NCBI GenBank assembly: GCA_943787185.1
Contig: CALSLL010000002.1
Coordinates: 620,001 to 684,000, forward strand
Direction: 5' to 3'
Origin: UBA10349 sp003485905
GTDB taxonomy: Bacteria > Pseudomonadota > Gammaproteobacteria > Arenicellales > Arenicellaceae
Length of the DNA stretch: 64,000 bases
Within the stretch, counting starts at the first letter, position 1, and every line of letters starts with the position of its first letter. The position numbers and the translations under genes were made by a program. Shown here one piece after another: positions 63,751 through 64,000 of the stretch. The notes under the pieces were generated by a model, which worked only from the letters and a program-made list of their open reading frames with translations, made no database searches and was not told where the DNA came from.

Positions 63751-64000
63751 CTACTTTTTCTTAAGTAGTACATATACAGCGCCGGTCCCACCGTCGCGGG
63801 GTGTTGCGGAGCTGACGGCTATAACCGTATCCATTTTTTTTAACCAGCCAAGGATGTGGCGCTTAAGCACGGGTTCCCGACCGGGCGAGCTTAAGCCTTT
63901 CCCGTGAATAATGCGGACGGTGCCTAAACGATCGTATTCGCAATCTGAGATAAATCGTCTAACGTGTTTTTTCGCTTGCTCTAAGGTTAGTCCATGCAAA
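63751..64000 (-). CDS. Smr domain protein, C-terminal part
   Basis: The Smr (small MutS-related) domain is a nuclease-type fold found in MutS2 and in free-standing SmrA/SmrB. Visible are the DLHG-like start (MHGLTLEQAKKHVRRFI), the middle RIIHGKGLSSPGREPVLK with the HGxG motif, and the C-terminal GTGAVYVLL. The gene continues beyond the right edge of the window; at least 82 residues are here. It is upstream of the ROK kinase on the same strand. The basic, Gly-rich middle suggests nucleic-acid binding. Confidence 0.88.
   Translation of the reverse strand, partial: LHGLTLEQAKKHVRRFISDCEYDRLGTVRIIHGKGLSSPGREPVLKRHILGWLKKMDTVIAVSSATPRDGGTGAVYVLLKKK

Overview
The window looks like chromosomal core DNA of a Gammaproteobacterium, probably marine. 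The gene orders recA-recX-alaS-lysC-csrA-tRNA-Ser, ispB/rplU-rpmA-obgE-proB, rpsT/murJ-ribF-ileS-lspA-ispH, guaBA-tadA, ypjD/ffh and rpsP-rimM-trmD-rplS are all typical of that class. NhaB, the DUF5916 outer-membrane proteins and an aromatic-acid pathway fit a marine heterotroph. I see no insertion sequence, prophage, integron or CRISPR array.

Layout. 1-3845: recA (3' part), recX and alaS, all broken by small indels although their lengths and residues are conserved, so a sequence-quality problem is more likely than decay. 4014-5900: lysC, csrA with an acidic tail, tRNA-Ser(GCT). 5990-13620: a protocatechuate 4,5-cleavage (lig/pmd) operon with a divergent LysR regulator that carries two helix-turn-helix domains; it includes a 97-residue protein of unknown function and lacks ligJ. 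13768-20310: an orphan outer-membrane protein, glutaryl-CoA dehydrogenase, an exported GlcG-like protein with an exported amidohydrolase (whose start codon appears to be ATA), a CysH-like protein and a YdjM-like membrane protein (frameshifted). 20552-25908: purC, ispB, rplU (L21 with a C-terminal helix-hairpin-helix extension), rpmA, obgE (frameshifted) and a ProB that lacks the PUA domain. 26047-35355: rpsT, murJ, a DUF2203 gene, ribF, ileS, lspA, ispH, thiO. 35386-38608: a three-gene minus-strand operon for a CcdA-like thiol transporter, a beta-propeller and a SCO protein. 39006-49036: an aromatic-acid type MFS transporter, guaB (apparently leaderless), guaA, tadA, an M14 carboxypeptidase, nhaB, ypjD, ffh. 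49323-53997: two tandem DUF5916 paralogues. 54371-57603: rpsP-rimM-trmD-rplS and xerD. 57654-61667: tgpA, DUF58 and moxR (frameshifted). 61803-64000: an MCE-like lipoprotein, a ROK sugar kinase and the end of an Smr protein, with a 28-bp perfect palindrome between the lipoprotein and kinase genes.

How they work together. The lig genes convert protocatechuate through CHMS, PDC, OMA and CHA to pyruvate plus oxaloacetate. The distant MFS protein at 39006 is a candidate importer of such acids. GcdH could drain glutaryl-CoA from amino-acid or aromatic breakdown. The CcdA/propeller/SCO set looks like a copper and thiol assembly module for the envelope. Most of the rest is housekeeping: translation, purines, isoprenoids, cell wall and division-site recombination.

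The best candidates for something undescribed are the double-HTH LysR regulator with the 97-residue protein in the lig operon, the CcdA/propeller/SCO operon, and the palindrome next to the MCE-like lipoprotein. Isolated single-base frameshifts in obgE, moxR, the YdjM-like gene and recA, three of them clearly in short homopolymers, should be read as probable sequencing errors.
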